Source: Fibrobacter sp. | Lineage (GTDB): Bacteria > Fibrobacterota > Fibrobacteria > Fibrobacterales > Fibrobacteraceae | Length of the DNA stretch: 64,000 nucleotides | Reading direction: 5' to 3' | NCBI GenBank assembly: GCA_017642335.1 | Contig: JAGCPF010000063.1 | Span: forward strand, 112,959-176,958 | Program-made: the position numbers and the translations under genes | The notes under the pieces: model-generated | Databases searched by the model: none | Told to the model about the DNA's origin: nothing | What the model saw: only the letters and a program-made list of their open reading frames with translations | Shown: positions 50,704-60,400 of the stretch, piece by piece | How positions within the stretch are numbered: position 1 is the first letter of the stretch | How the letters are laid out: every line of letters begins with the position of its first letter

Positions 50704-51939
50704 ATGACAGAAGAAATGCAAAAAAATCCGCTAGTCCGCTTCTTTGATGAGAAACGTTCTCTGTTCGAAAGTTTGCAGGAAATGAGCTTCGAACGAGGCG
50801 AAAAGAAACTGATTGACATCCTGAATTCGGAAAATGAAGTGCTGAACTATCCGGTTCCAACGTTCGTTCCGTTTTTTTTGCTCTGGGTCTTCATCATCCT
50901 CTTTCCGTTGATGCTCATTGTGGACCAGGGGTACTTTTCCCTGAAGGAAATTGATGTAAGGAATATCCTGTCGTTCTATGTTCCACTGCTGTTAACATTG
51001 TGCATTTTCCAAATAAACCAAAAATTCCTTGTCCCGGGATTCATCTTCAAGAAACGTTATTTGCGTTATTTTATATCGAATATCGTGTTTGTCTTGGTTG
51101 CACTCTTTATCCGTGAGGTGATTTTCTTTCTTTTTGACCGTGCACCCGGAGATTCGTGGGGATATTTCGTCAGCTCGTATTGCTTCTCTGCGGTCAAGGG
51201 ACACTTTACATTATGGACGGTACTTTCCTTTGTGTTCTTTGTCGGGCTTATCTGTCTCATCTGCGTGGCTTATCATGTAATGCTCCGCCAGATTATCAGG
51301 ACGTTTGTTAAGCGTGAACAGAAAAGGTTAGCCCTACAATACGAACTCGACTTCCTCAAGAGCCAGCTGAGTCCGCACTTCTTGTTCAATACGCTGAACA
51401 ACATTTCTGCACTCATCCGGATTGACCCGAAAAAGGCAGAATCGTCGATGGAAAAGCTTTCGAAGTTGTTGCGCGTGATGCTCTACCAGACATCGGACCA
51501 GTACATTACCTTGCAGGAGGACGTGGATATCCTGCAAAAATATGCGTCGCTCGAAAGACTCCGCTTTGACGATAATTTTGATTTCCGATTTGATACCCAG
51601 TTGGAAAATCCCGACTGCAAGATTGATCCGCTGCTTGTGATGCCCCTGGTGGAAAATGCGATAAAACATTGTGTCAATCCCATGGGCGGGAGCTTTGTCC
51701 ATATAAGTATCGTACAGAAGGGCCTTGATCTCGAGTTCCATTCCGAGAATTCTAATTTCCCGAGAAAGTCACAGAGCAAGTCTAGCGGGCTTGGGCTCGT
51801 GATGTTCGAAAAGAGGCTTACGTTGCTGTATGATGGCCGTTACGAATACACGACATCTGTGGAGGACGGTGTGTACAAGTGCAACCTTAAATTGAAGCTT
51901 CGCATGCAGGGGCGGGGAAATACAGACGTACGAAAATAG
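50704..51939 (+). CDS. LytS/YehU-type sensor histidine kinase
   Basis: A 411-residue membrane histidine kinase. Four hydrophobic helices occupy about residues 55-205. The His_kinase domain (PF06580 type) has the phospho-acceptor region LKSQLSPHFLFNTLNNISALI. The ATP-binding part has PLLVMPLVENAIKHCV and a glycine box SSGLGLVMFEKRLTLLY. Such kinases usually pair with a LytTR response regulator, but none is in the adjacent DNA. It is divergent from the sigma factor gene. Confidence 0.88.
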   Translation: MTEEMQKNPLVRFFDEKRSLFESLQEMSFERGEKKLIDILNSENEVLNYPVPTFVPFFLLWVFIILFPLMLIVDQGYFSLKEIDVRNILSFYVPLLLTLCIFQINQKFLVPGFIFKKRYLRYFISNIVFVLVALFIREVIFFLFDRAPGDSWGYFVSSYCFSAVKGHFTLWTVLSFVFFVGLICLICVAYHVMLRQIIRTFVKREQKRLALQYELDFLKSQLSPHFLFNTLNNISALIRIDPKKAESSMEKLSKLLRVMLYQTSDQYITLQEDVDILQKYASLERLRFDDNFDFRFDTQLENPDCKIDPLLVMPLVENAIKHCVNPMGGSFVHISIVQKGLDLEFHSENSNFPRKSQSKSSGLGLVMFEKRLTLLYDGRYEYTTSVEDGVYKCNLKLKLRMQGRGNTDVRK

Positions 51940-52028
51940 TTTTTTTTCCGTAAAAGAAAAATTGCCTTAATTTGCTTTACAAAAGCTTCGCATGAAGTTA
52001 ATTTAGAATCAGTCCGACGGTATTGATT

Positions 52029-52058
52029 CATTCGCGGGAATTCCGCGGATGCTTTTTT
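52029..52058 (+). terminator. Terminator after the LytS-like kinase
   Basis: CATTCGCGG (52029-52037), loop GAATT, CCGCGGATG, then CTTTTTT. Confidence 0.75.
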
Positions 52059-52148
52059 ATTGGATACTTTCCGGATGTTTGATTGATGCCTGGAATCAGG
52101 CTTGGCTTGCGCCTATTTGATTTATCCACATTGCATATAGGAGATCCT

Positions 52149-53435
52149 ATGAGTAATAGGATGTTGGGGCGTATTGTCTCTATTGCCGCCTTGACGGTGA
52201 TGGCGGTTCATGCCCAGGTATGTGAAGAAAAGGTCCTTTACAACGGTGCTGGTACGCCGGGGCAGATGGATGTTTCGAGTAGAACTTTTCCCGAGCCTCC
52301 AGAGTGGCTTACCAACTGGGGCGAGATGGGTTCGATGAAGCCGCCTTATATAAGGTTGTCTGGCATGAAAAACGTAAGGGGTGACTGGATCGGTGCGCTA
52401 GCCTTGCATGCGCTGCCGGCGGACGTTCAGGGGGGATTTCTCCGCCTGAAGGTCCGCACGACGCAGAGAGTGCGGCTTGGCGTATGGCTTTCCGGTACAA
52501 AGGGGGTAGGGAACGTCGTGTTTAACGATGTTCCCGCAAACGAAACGCGGGAACTGAAGGTTGCTGTAGAAAAAGTGCTCGGCTCGGGCATGCATCGGGT
52601 GGAAAAGGTGTGGATTGGCCTGTTCGGCGTCCCCGCCTACCAGTACACGACGCTGTTTGTCGACGACGTTGTGCTCACTTGCTCTGTCAAGCAGTCTGCG
52701 CCGACAGGGCCTGCTGATGGAGGATCGGGTATGGGTGTGGCGGCGGGGTCGCCGAGCGGGTATGTCGCGACGAATACGGTTGCTCAGTCGCCCGCGCGGG
52801 CGCCGCTGTGCCTCTCGAGCACGGCGGCACCATCGAGTGCAGCGTATTCCGATGAAGCTCGCAGGCGTCTTGCGGATTCCACGACGGAAAAGTTTGCGGT
52901 GAGCTTCAAGGAACACCGGCAAATCCGGGAGTCCCTTGCGCAGGATGAGTGCTCCCCCAAGGAATGCCGCCGACTATGGTACAGGAACATGTTCTTCGTT
53001 GACAGGAACCGCCTTCGGGATAGTGTCATTGCTAATCCCAAAGGAATCTTTGACGAAGCCGTTGCGCTTGCCGCGGCGAACAATTATTCATTCATGCCTT
53101 TGCTCGTTGCCGATGTAGCTTACGCTTTCTCGGAATGCCAGGATACTCTCTGCTCGGCGAGCCGGTTCACGAAGGCGCGCTTGTTGCAGGCAGGCTTGCC
53201 GTCCTCTTTTGTACGCGGGTCCAAGCTGACGCTCGTGTACGACCCGTATTTTGCAGTGACGCAAAACAAGACCTTGCCGCAGATTGACGTGTGCGTTTCC
53301 GACAAATGCAGCCGTCTGCCTGTGGGCGGAAAGACCGCACTGGAATTTGAATCCGCCGGCGTGCAGAAAATTGTCGTCAAGTTGACTTCCGGTGGCGAAA
53401 CACAAAGGCAGAACCTTTACGTGGAGGTGAAATAA
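52149..53435 (+). CDS. Secreted protein with beta-sandwich-like N-terminal domain, first gene of a secretion cluster
   Basis: A 428-residue secreted protein. The signal peptide ends in VMAVHAQ. Residues ~25-190 look like a jelly-roll (KPPYIRLSGMKNVRGDWIG..., GGFLRLKVRTTQRVRLGVWLSG..., RVEKVWIGLFG...TTLFVDDVVLTC), the style of carbohydrate-binding or CIA30-like modules. A Gly/Ser/Ala linker follows. The C-terminal ~190 residues contain several Cys pairs (DECSPKECRRLWYRNMFFVD, ECQDTLCS, CVSDKCS) and are unknown. AGGAGA precedes the ATG at 52149. Its TAA overlaps the next ATG (TAATG), so translation is coupled to the lipase-like gene. Confidence 0.78.
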   Translation: MSNRMLGRIVSIAALTVMAVHAQVCEEKVLYNGAGTPGQMDVSSRTFPEPPEWLTNWGEMGSMKPPYIRLSGMKNVRGDWIGALALHALPADVQGGFLRLKVRTTQRVRLGVWLSGTKGVGNVVFNDVPANETRELKVAVEKVLGSGMHRVEKVWIGLFGVPAYQYTTLFVDDVVLTCSVKQSAPTGPADGGSGMGVAAGSPSGYVATNTVAQSPARAPLCLSSTAAPSSAAYSDEARRRLADSTTEKFAVSFKEHRQIRESLAQDECSPKECRRLWYRNMFFVDRNRLRDSVIANPKGIFDEAVALAAANNYSFMPLLVADVAYAFSECQDTLCSASRFTKARLLQAGLPSSFVRGSKLTLVYDPYFAVTQNKTLPQIDVCVSDKCSRLPVGGKTALEFESAGVQKIVVKLTSGGETQRQNLYVEVK

Positions 53436-55918
53436 TGAAAAAAATCGTTAAACTCCTGTGGTTGGCGCTGTTCGGTTGTGGTTTTGCGTTCGGGGACAAC
53501 CTGCAGATGTTTTTTGCGACCTGCGGTAACGAACTGTGCATGTCGACGACGGATATTGCCCAGGTCCGTTATACGGCGAATCGAACTCCGCTGCCATCGC
53601 CCGTTGCGTCAAGTGTACGCACAATGATTTTAAATTCGGTAAAGGACGCATCGGCGGTTTATCGCACGCGGATTAATCGGCCCGTATTCATCTTGGACGG
53701 CATATACCTAAGCACGGATGAGGTGCGTACGGTTGATGACCTTTACAACGATGTTGAAGAATTCGGTATTCCGGAAATGCTTGTCAACATGGGATACACG
53801 CCTATCCTTGTGCAGTTTTCCGAGACTGTCTCGCGCTCAGTCCGCGATAATTCCGAACTCTTTGCGAAGGTGCTTTCCTTCTTCAGCTCAAACGTGTTTG
53901 TGTCGTTCCCCAATGCCGTGAATGACGGTGTCGTGGTCCTTGGTATTAGTCAAGGCGGGATTATCGGACGCTACGGAGCGTACCTGTACGATACGCACCG
54001 CAAGAATACGGATGCTCCGATCAGGCTGTTCGCCTCGCTGGATTCCCCGCACCAAGGGGCGGTCATGCCGAAGGGCCTTCTGGAAACTATTGAGTTTTGG
54101 GCGAAAAAGGGCGGTTCTGCCGATGCCGAGGCTTTCCTTAACCTAATTCAAGCGCCGGGAGCGAGCGACTTGTTGCTTCGTCAGGCGTCGTCTGGCAACG
54201 AGGCGAATACCGATCCTTCCCGCTTCCTTTTTGGAGAGTACCGCAAGGCCTGCGACTACAAGGGTTTCCCCGTGGTCCTCGTGGCACAAGGGCAGATGAA
54301 GGGAATCTCGCCAAAGCATGGTTCGGAATTGTTCGCTTTAAAGCGCGAAGCCCAACGTAAAGGCTCCACTTATGGCAGCGCGATAAGCAGGCTGTATTCG
54401 GATGCTGTGCCCAACACGAAGGTCGCGTACAACTATATGTACGAATTCATGGAAGGGAGCAAGGAGTCCAATGCCGTGGGCAATCCGAGGCTGGATTTTA
54501 TCCAAGGTTCCACGTATCCGTTTGCAAGGACGATGTACGATGCATTGCGTGGGGGCTTCCTGAAGGAGATGCCGAATTCCTTCGAGTCCGGCTTTGGGCC
54601 AATTTCGTTGACCTTCCATTCAAAATGGCTGGCCGATACGCTGATGATTCCGAGCAGCACGTTCATTCCGACCGTAAGTGCCATGGATATGAAGTGCGAT
54701 GGTGATCTTGCCATGAGGAAAGAGTGCGCCTATACCGCTTCTGCGGCGGGTTTCCCGTTCGAAAATCCAGGCAACCGATCTTCGGCAGACAAGGTGTATG
54801 CGGTAGATCCGACACATCCCCGCTATGCATCGGAAATGAGCGGACGCCATATCGAACCGTCCATTCGCGACGACGGCTCTATTGACACGTTGGTCCTGCG
54901 CGGTATGCAGACGGACGTCTGGCGTGTTTTTTGCGAGCTAGCCAAGGCTGACTATGACCCTGCGGCAGGTGCGTTCCGTAATCCGAATCTCACGGGCTTG
55001 TTTGCCCCTGGGATTAGCTGCATGGATCAGTCAAAAATTCCTGATTTGGTGCGCAATGGAGGCGTTTTGCAGAAATCCCGTTTCCCTTATGCGCGTTATA
55101 ATTTCAAGGCGTCTGCGTCGGAGTTGGACGACGTGCTCGATTTCGACTTGCCTGCAGGCTGGCAGAAGGTTGCCCTGTTCGACTATGGCGGCGACATTCC
55201 CGCGAATTCCATTTTCGAGGTGCAGGTCAAGGTGGATTCCCCGAAGTCAAACTGGATGAAGGCGGAACTGATGGTTCAGAAATGGAGGAGCGGAATTGGT
55301 GTCCAGATGGAAGAAATCAATGTTGCGCAGGACGGAGCGTATCATACAATCCGCTGGCAGATGCCCGCTGCCCAAGGGGCGATGGCGAACTATCGCTGGT
55401 TCTGCCTGATCTTGAATTCTGCGGGAGCCAAGGTGACGCTGTCTGCGCCACGTCTTGTGAAAAGTTCCGTGATTTTGCAGCAGGTTCCCGCTGCTATCGG
55501 CTCCGCGATTCTTTATCCATCGTCGTATAAACGCATTTCTTGGAGCGAAAATGTAAAAATATCTGATTATTCCGATAATTTGGGCGCTGGATTGTCAATT
55601 GGGGTTGACAAACGGTATGATGGTATGCACTTGGATTTTGGCCGTCAGGTTAATTTAAACGCATTTTCTATGTTGGAGGTGACATACTGGCCTGGTTCCT
55701 GCCAAAATATTCGTGTATATTTTGATTCAAAGGTTGTCCAAAATGCAAACTTGGGCGGTGGCGTGATTAAGAATGGTCTAGTAGTGAAACAATTGCCGCT
55801 GTCCGAAATAGTCAACACGGAAATAACTCCGGAATCCAGTTTCTCTGTTTCACGTTTGAACTTGCAGGGAACGGTTGCCGGGGAGCGCTGTATAGTGAAA
55901 TCTATGCAGCTGAAGTAG
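53435..55918 (+). CDS. Secreted alpha/beta-hydrolase-like protein with C-terminal beta-sandwich
   Basis: An 827-residue secreted protein (signal peptide ending FAFG). An alpha/beta-hydrolase region covers about 85-330: RPVFILDGIYLS, ILVQFSETVSRSV, then the nucleophile elbow VVLGISQGGIIGRYGAYL (G-x-S-x-G), and LFASLDSPHQGAVMP, as in lipases and esterases. The catalytic Asp and His are not obvious to me. The last ~300 residues contain two jelly-roll-like stretches (FDYGGDIPANSIFEVQVKVDSP..., LHLDFGRQVNLNAFSMLEVTYW), probably binding modules. Translationally coupled to the gene before and 35 bases from the lipoprotein behind, so the three likely work together at the cell surface. Confidence 0.78.
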   Translation: MKKIVKLLWLALFGCGFAFGDNLQMFFATCGNELCMSTTDIAQVRYTANRTPLPSPVASSVRTMILNSVKDASAVYRTRINRPVFILDGIYLSTDEVRTVDDLYNDVEEFGIPEMLVNMGYTPILVQFSETVSRSVRDNSELFAKVLSFFSSNVFVSFPNAVNDGVVVLGISQGGIIGRYGAYLYDTHRKNTDAPIRLFASLDSPHQGAVMPKGLLETIEFWAKKGGSADAEAFLNLIQAPGASDLLLRQASSGNEANTDPSRFLFGEYRKACDYKGFPVVLVAQGQMKGISPKHGSELFALKREAQRKGSTYGSAISRLYSDAVPNTKVAYNYMYEFMEGSKESNAVGNPRLDFIQGSTYPFARTMYDALRGGFLKEMPNSFESGFGPISLTFHSKWLADTLMIPSSTFIPTVSAMDMKCDGDLAMRKECAYTASAAGFPFENPGNRSSADKVYAVDPTHPRYASEMSGRHIEPSIRDDGSIDTLVLRGMQTDVWRVFCELAKADYDPAAGAFRNPNLTGLFAPGISCMDQSKIPDLVRNGGVLQKSRFPYARYNFKASASELDDVLDFDLPAGWQKVALFDYGGDIPANSIFEVQVKVDSPKSNWMKAELMVQKWRSGIGVQMEEINVAQDGAYHTIRWQMPAAQGAMANYRWFCLILNSAGAKVTLSAPRLVKSSVILQQVPAAIGSAILYPSSYKRISWSENVKISDYSDNLGAGLSIGVDKRYDGMHLDFGRQVNLNAFSMLEVTYWPGSCQNIRVYFDSKVVQNANLGGGVIKNGLVVKQLPLSEIVNTEITPESSFSVSRLNLQGTVAGERCIVKSMQLK

Positions 55919-55953
55919 CAATACGTTGAACAATCATCATAGGAGGAATCGGA

Positions 55954-56757
55954 ATGAATAGGATAAAGGCAAGTTTCGCTTTCGTTTTAGTCTGTTTCTC
56001 GACGCTTTCTCTGTGCGGCTGCTTCATGCCGCGAGCCCATTCCATGGGAGCGTCGCTCATGACCGTTCCGCATCAGCCAAGGGCTTCGGCGGATAGCGCC
56101 AATTCGGAGATGTCCGTGGCGGTGGGCGCTTTCGGCAGCCTCGCTGGTGAGGGGCTGAATGTCAACAAGGTGAAGACCGGTGGTGGCGACGTGTCGTTCA
56201 TGTACCGTATGGGCGGAGCAGTGTCCCCGCTGTTCTTCTCGGCGGCCGCTGGCGGGATGCTGGGCAAGTTGCGGTTTGACTGCAACGAGTCTCGTTGTTC
56301 CGATAACGCAGAAATGTACAAGGTATGGCTCAAGACCAAGGAAGGCAAGAGGGAATACTCCTTCTGGGATATGCAGGAACGCCTGCTCCTGGGCGGTGAT
56401 TTCAATGTCGGCCAGTATGTACTTTTGGGCTTGGGCGGCGGAGTGCAGTTCTTCCAGGGTGGCGGTAGCTATGACGACAATCGCGACGAACTGGAAGGCA
56501 ATAAACTTGTCGAGAATGTTGACGGGTATATAGGCTTTGCTCCGGTTTCGTCTGTTTGGGTCGGATCGCGCCTGGGGCATGGCGGCAAGTGGGGGAGTGT
56601 TCTTGCTGAGTTCGACATGTCCTACAAAGGCGATATAGAGGACTGGACATCGGCTATAATGCTGAGCTATTTCCATACGACCGGTTTCTACGGGGGCATC
56701 ATGTGGAATTCGCAGCTGGGCTACGGGCTTAATCTCGGCAAGACCTTCGTGTTCTAG
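55954..56757 (+). CDS. Lipoprotein with beta-barrel-like repeats, third gene of the secretion cluster
   Basis: A 267-residue protein with a lipoprotein signal ending LSLCGC. The mature part alternates Gly/aromatic strands (VSFMYRMGGAVSPLFFSAA, QYVLLGLGGGVQFFQGG, GKWGSVLAEFDMSY, GGIMWNSQLGYGLNLGKTFVF) and ends in a terminal Phe, like outer-membrane beta-barrels. A lipid-anchored barrel would be unusual. AGGAGGAATC provides a strong ribosome binding site. Function unknown; cluster context suggests the outer membrane. Confidence 0.75.
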   Translation: MNRIKASFAFVLVCFSTLSLCGCFMPRAHSMGASLMTVPHQPRASADSANSEMSVAVGAFGSLAGEGLNVNKVKTGGGDVSFMYRMGGAVSPLFFSAAAGGMLGKLRFDCNESRCSDNAEMYKVWLKTKEGKREYSFWDMQERLLLGGDFNVGQYVLLGLGGGVQFFQGGGSYDDNRDELEGNKLVENVDGYIGFAPVSSVWVGSRLGHGGKWGSVLAEFDMSYKGDIEDWTSAIMLSYFHTTGFYGGIMWNSQLGYGLNLGKTFVF

Positions 56758-57378
56758 CTAGATTCCGACGACGCTGCAAATCGGGCATTCTTCGGCCTTG
56801 TGCCCACGCGCCTTGCAGTAGGTGCGGCCGAAGTAGATGATTTGCAGGTGACGTTTTTCCCATTCGTTTTCGGGGAAGGCCTTTTTCAGGTCCTTCTCCG
56901 TTTTTTCTACGGAACTCCCGTCACTGAGCCCCCAGCGCTCCGCCAATCGGTGGATGTGCGTGTCTACCGGGAACGCGGGAACATTGAAAATGTGGCTCAT
57001 GACGACACTTGCGGTCTTGTGGCCTACGCTGGGGAGCTTTTCCAGTTCTTCGAAGGAGTGCGGGACTTCTCCGTTGTACTTCTCTACGAGTGTTTTGGAG
57101 AGGTTGTAGATTCCGGCACTCTTGGTGTTGAAAAATCCACAGGGCTTGATGATCTCGGCGATGCGTTTCTGCCCGAGCCTGACCATGGCGGCCGGGGTGT
57201 TCGCCTTCTTGAAGAGAACCTTTGTCACCTGGTTGACGCGGATGTCTGTACACTGGGCGCTCAACACCACGGCGACAAGCATCGTGTAGGCGTCGGTATG
57301 GTCGAGCGGAATGGGCGGATTCGGGAACAGTTCGTCCAGCTTCTCGGAGATGAATTGGATTTTCTTCTTGGCGTTCAT
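56758..57378 (-). CDS. nth: Endonuclease III (DNA glycosylase/AP lyase), variant iron-sulfur loop
   Basis: A 206-residue HhH glycosylase that removes oxidised pyrimidines. The helix-hairpin-helix has LPSVGHKTASVVM with the catalytic Lys, and the catalytic Asp is in FPVDTHIHRLAERWG. The C-terminal iron-sulfur loop is odd: only three Cys are present, spaced C-x9-C-x2-C (YCKARGHKAEECPIC), and the protein stops five residues later, instead of the usual C-x6-C-x2-C-x5-C. The stop codon region reads cleanly, so a sequencing frameshift is not evident. Convergent with the secretion cluster. Confidence 0.9.
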   Translation of the reverse strand: MNAKKKIQFISEKLDELFPNPPIPLDHTDAYTMLVAVVLSAQCTDIRVNQVTKVLFKKANTPAAMVRLGQKRIAEIIKPCGFFNTKSAGIYNLSKTLVEKYNGEVPHSFEELEKLPSVGHKTASVVMSHIFNVPAFPVDTHIHRLAERWGLSDGSSVEKTEKDLKKAFPENEWEKRHLQIIYFGRTYCKARGHKAEECPICSVVGI

Positions 57379-57405
57379 GCCAGTAAAACTAGTTTATTTG
57401 GTCGG

Positions 57406-60400
57406 CTATACGAGGGTGTTTTCGATGCCGAACACTTCGACGAGCTGCTTGTCGTCCATGTCGGCAAGCCAGGTTTCTCCAGCGCTTACGGTCATTTCGG
57501 CGATGGCCTTCTTTGTTTCCAGCAGCGCGTTGATCTTTTCTTCGAAGGTCCCCTTGGTGATGAACCTGTGGACCTGAACGTTGCGCGTTTGCCCGATACG
57601 GAACGCTCGGTCGGTGGCCTGCGCCTCGATGGCCGGGTTCCACCACAAGTCGTAATGGATGACCTGCGATGCCGCGGTGAGGTTGAGCCCGGTGCCGCCC
57701 GCCTTGAGCGAAAGGATGAGCACCTTGCAATCGGGGTTTTCCTGGAAATCGCGGACCATTTCGGTGCGCTGCGTCTGTGTGCAACCGCCGTGGTAAAAAT
57801 GCGTGCGGAGGGAGAGTTGCTTTTCGATGGTCGTTTTCAGGAGCTCGCCCATTTCGGCAAACTGCGTGAAGATGAGCGTCTTTTCGCCTTGTTCCTGAAT
57901 GGAGGCGAGCAGGTCCAGCAGCATTTGGAGTTTGCCGGAACTGAGCAGCGGGCTATCGGGGGCCGAGCCGCTCCCGCTTTCGTGTTCATTGGCGCTGACG
58001 GCAATATCCTTGAGCTCTGCGGCTCCCTTCAGGAATGTCGCGGGGTGGTTGCAGATCTGCTTGAGAGCGAGAATCATCTGCAATATGATTCCCTTGCGCT
58101 TGAAGAGGGCGTGGCTGTCGTGCGTGAGTTCGCTCAGTTGCTGTTCTTCTTCGAGCTGGGCGAGGAAGCGGTCGAGGGTACGCTTGTAGAGCGCCGCCTG
58201 CGGTTTGGTGAGCTCGGCGTATTCGTCCTGGATAATCTTGTCGGGCAAATCGGCGATGATGCTTTTGTCCGTCTTGAGGCGGCGCAGCATGAAGGGCGCG
58301 GTGATTTTGCGGAACGTTTCGGCGGCGTGCTGGTCGCCGTTTTTCTGGATGGGGGTCTCGCACTTATCGCGGAATTCCGATGCACTCGGGAAGAATCCCC
58401 TGTTTGCGAAATCCATGATGGTCCAGAATTCCATGAGACGGTTTTCTACCGGGGTGCCGCTCATCGCGATTTTCATGGGCGCCTGCAGGTGGCGCAGGAG
58501 CTTGCTCTGCTCGCTGTCCGCGTTTTTGATGTTCTGCGCTTCGTCGATGACCACGACTTGCCAGGGCTTTTCCTTGAGCGCGTCATAGTCCTTGCGGAAC
58601 GTGGCGTAGGTGGTGAGCAGGATGTCGGCGTTGAATTTCTGCAGGTTGCGGTTTCCGCCGTGGTAGGCGGCGAACGTGAGTTCCGGGGCGAATTTCCGGA
58701 TTTCCACTTGCCAGTTGCAGAGAAGGCCCGCGGGCATCACGACGATGCCCTTCTTTTCGGCGAACTTGCCTTCCTGTTTCATCTTCAGGAGGAATGCGAT
58801 GACTTGCAGCGTCTTGCCGAGGCCCATGTCGTCGGCCAAAATGCAGCCGAAGCCGATTTGCAGGTTCTTGTACATCCAGGAGTAGCCGCGCACCTGGTAG
58901 GGGCGGAGTGTCGCGTTCAGCCCTTCAGGTAGCTGGATTTCGGTGTCGGCCCGCCAGGCGTCGAACTGCTGCTTGAATTCGCCTGCCATTTCGACGGGTA
59001 CGTTGTCGCATTCGCCGGTGAAGCATGCCTGAATGAGTTTGGCTTGCGTGATGCCCTGAGTTGGGCTGCTTTCGTCAGTTTCCTTGTCGCTGTCTTCGTC
59101 GTTTTCCTGACGGTTCTCGCTGTTTTTCTTTGCGGGTTCTGCGCGGCCTTCCAGCTTGTCGCGGAGTTCCTTGAGGTCTTCCTCGGTGATTTGTACGTAC
59201 TGCGACTTGTATTTTAGCAGGCCGTCGGCGTTTTCGGCCATGGCGAGGAATTCCTCGGCAGACACGTTCTCGTCGCCGATGGCGACTTCCCAATCAAAGT
59301 CCAGAAGGTCGCCCGCTGTAAACGCACCGAAGCTCATGCTGCCCTGCAGGCGCATCTTGGGCTTTGGCTTCCCGATGTTCAGCAGGCTCTTGGGAATGTC
59401 GGTGCGGATGCCGAATACCTGCAATTTCTTGAGGCAGTCCTGCAAAAAGTCCAGAAGCTCGGCGCCGCGCATCATGATGGGTTCGGAAGCCCGGCGTTCC
59501 AGGTACTTGCCCATGGGCGTGAAGTAGTCGGCCACGCCGTTTAAAATGTTCAGCACCGAGAGCAGACGCGTGTCGTTGTTCTCGAATAGGCTGGCGAGCG
59601 GCGTGCGCGTGCCGGAAACCTCGTCGTCGAGGATGAAGACTTCGAGCGCGACTTCGTCTCCGCTTTCGCGGCAGGCGAATAACAGTTGGCTCCTGAAATC
59701 GAGACTGGAGTAAACAGAGAACCACTGCTGGATTTTTCCGGGGATGGCGTGCGCATTGTTCGCGAGCTTGCCCGAAACGCAGTCAAAGAAGAAGGAGAGG
59801 AGGTTCCCGTGGTTTGTCTTGAGTGGCTGCTTGTAGGTGCGCGCAAACCGCAGAAGCTGTCCGATAAAAAGCGAGAGGATGTGCTCGGCGGGCCCGGCGA
59901 TTTCTTTGAAATCGCCCTCGCCTTCGGAGAAGGCGAACCCCTGCGGGGCGCCCGCCTCCAGGTCTGCGACAATGCCCAGAATGTCGGGGAGCATTTCTGC
60001 GGGCAGCCAGCGCATCTGCGCCACGTCCTTCTTTATCCAGAAAACTTGCGGGTAGATGGCCCCGGTACGCACAAGATAGAATGCCGCCTGCAATAGCAGG
60101 TGCAGGTATCGCACCGTGTAATGATGCCACGAGAAGTTCCCCTGGCTCAGGCAACAAAGCGCCCCCATGATGTTGGCAACGGTCAGGTCGTTCCGGATAA
60201 CCTTGCCGGAGGCGCTTTGTTCAAACGACCATCTCCATCCGTCCTTGTGGAATACGCGCAGCGTCTCGTTTTCCATCAGGAAGGTCTTCGCGTTGTAGGC
60301 GCGGAAATGTTCCGAGAATACGTTGAAGTTTTCGTAGGCGCAGAAAAACTTGTGGCAGCCTTCTAACTCGTCTGTAAAACTCTTGCGGAAATTCCCGGCG

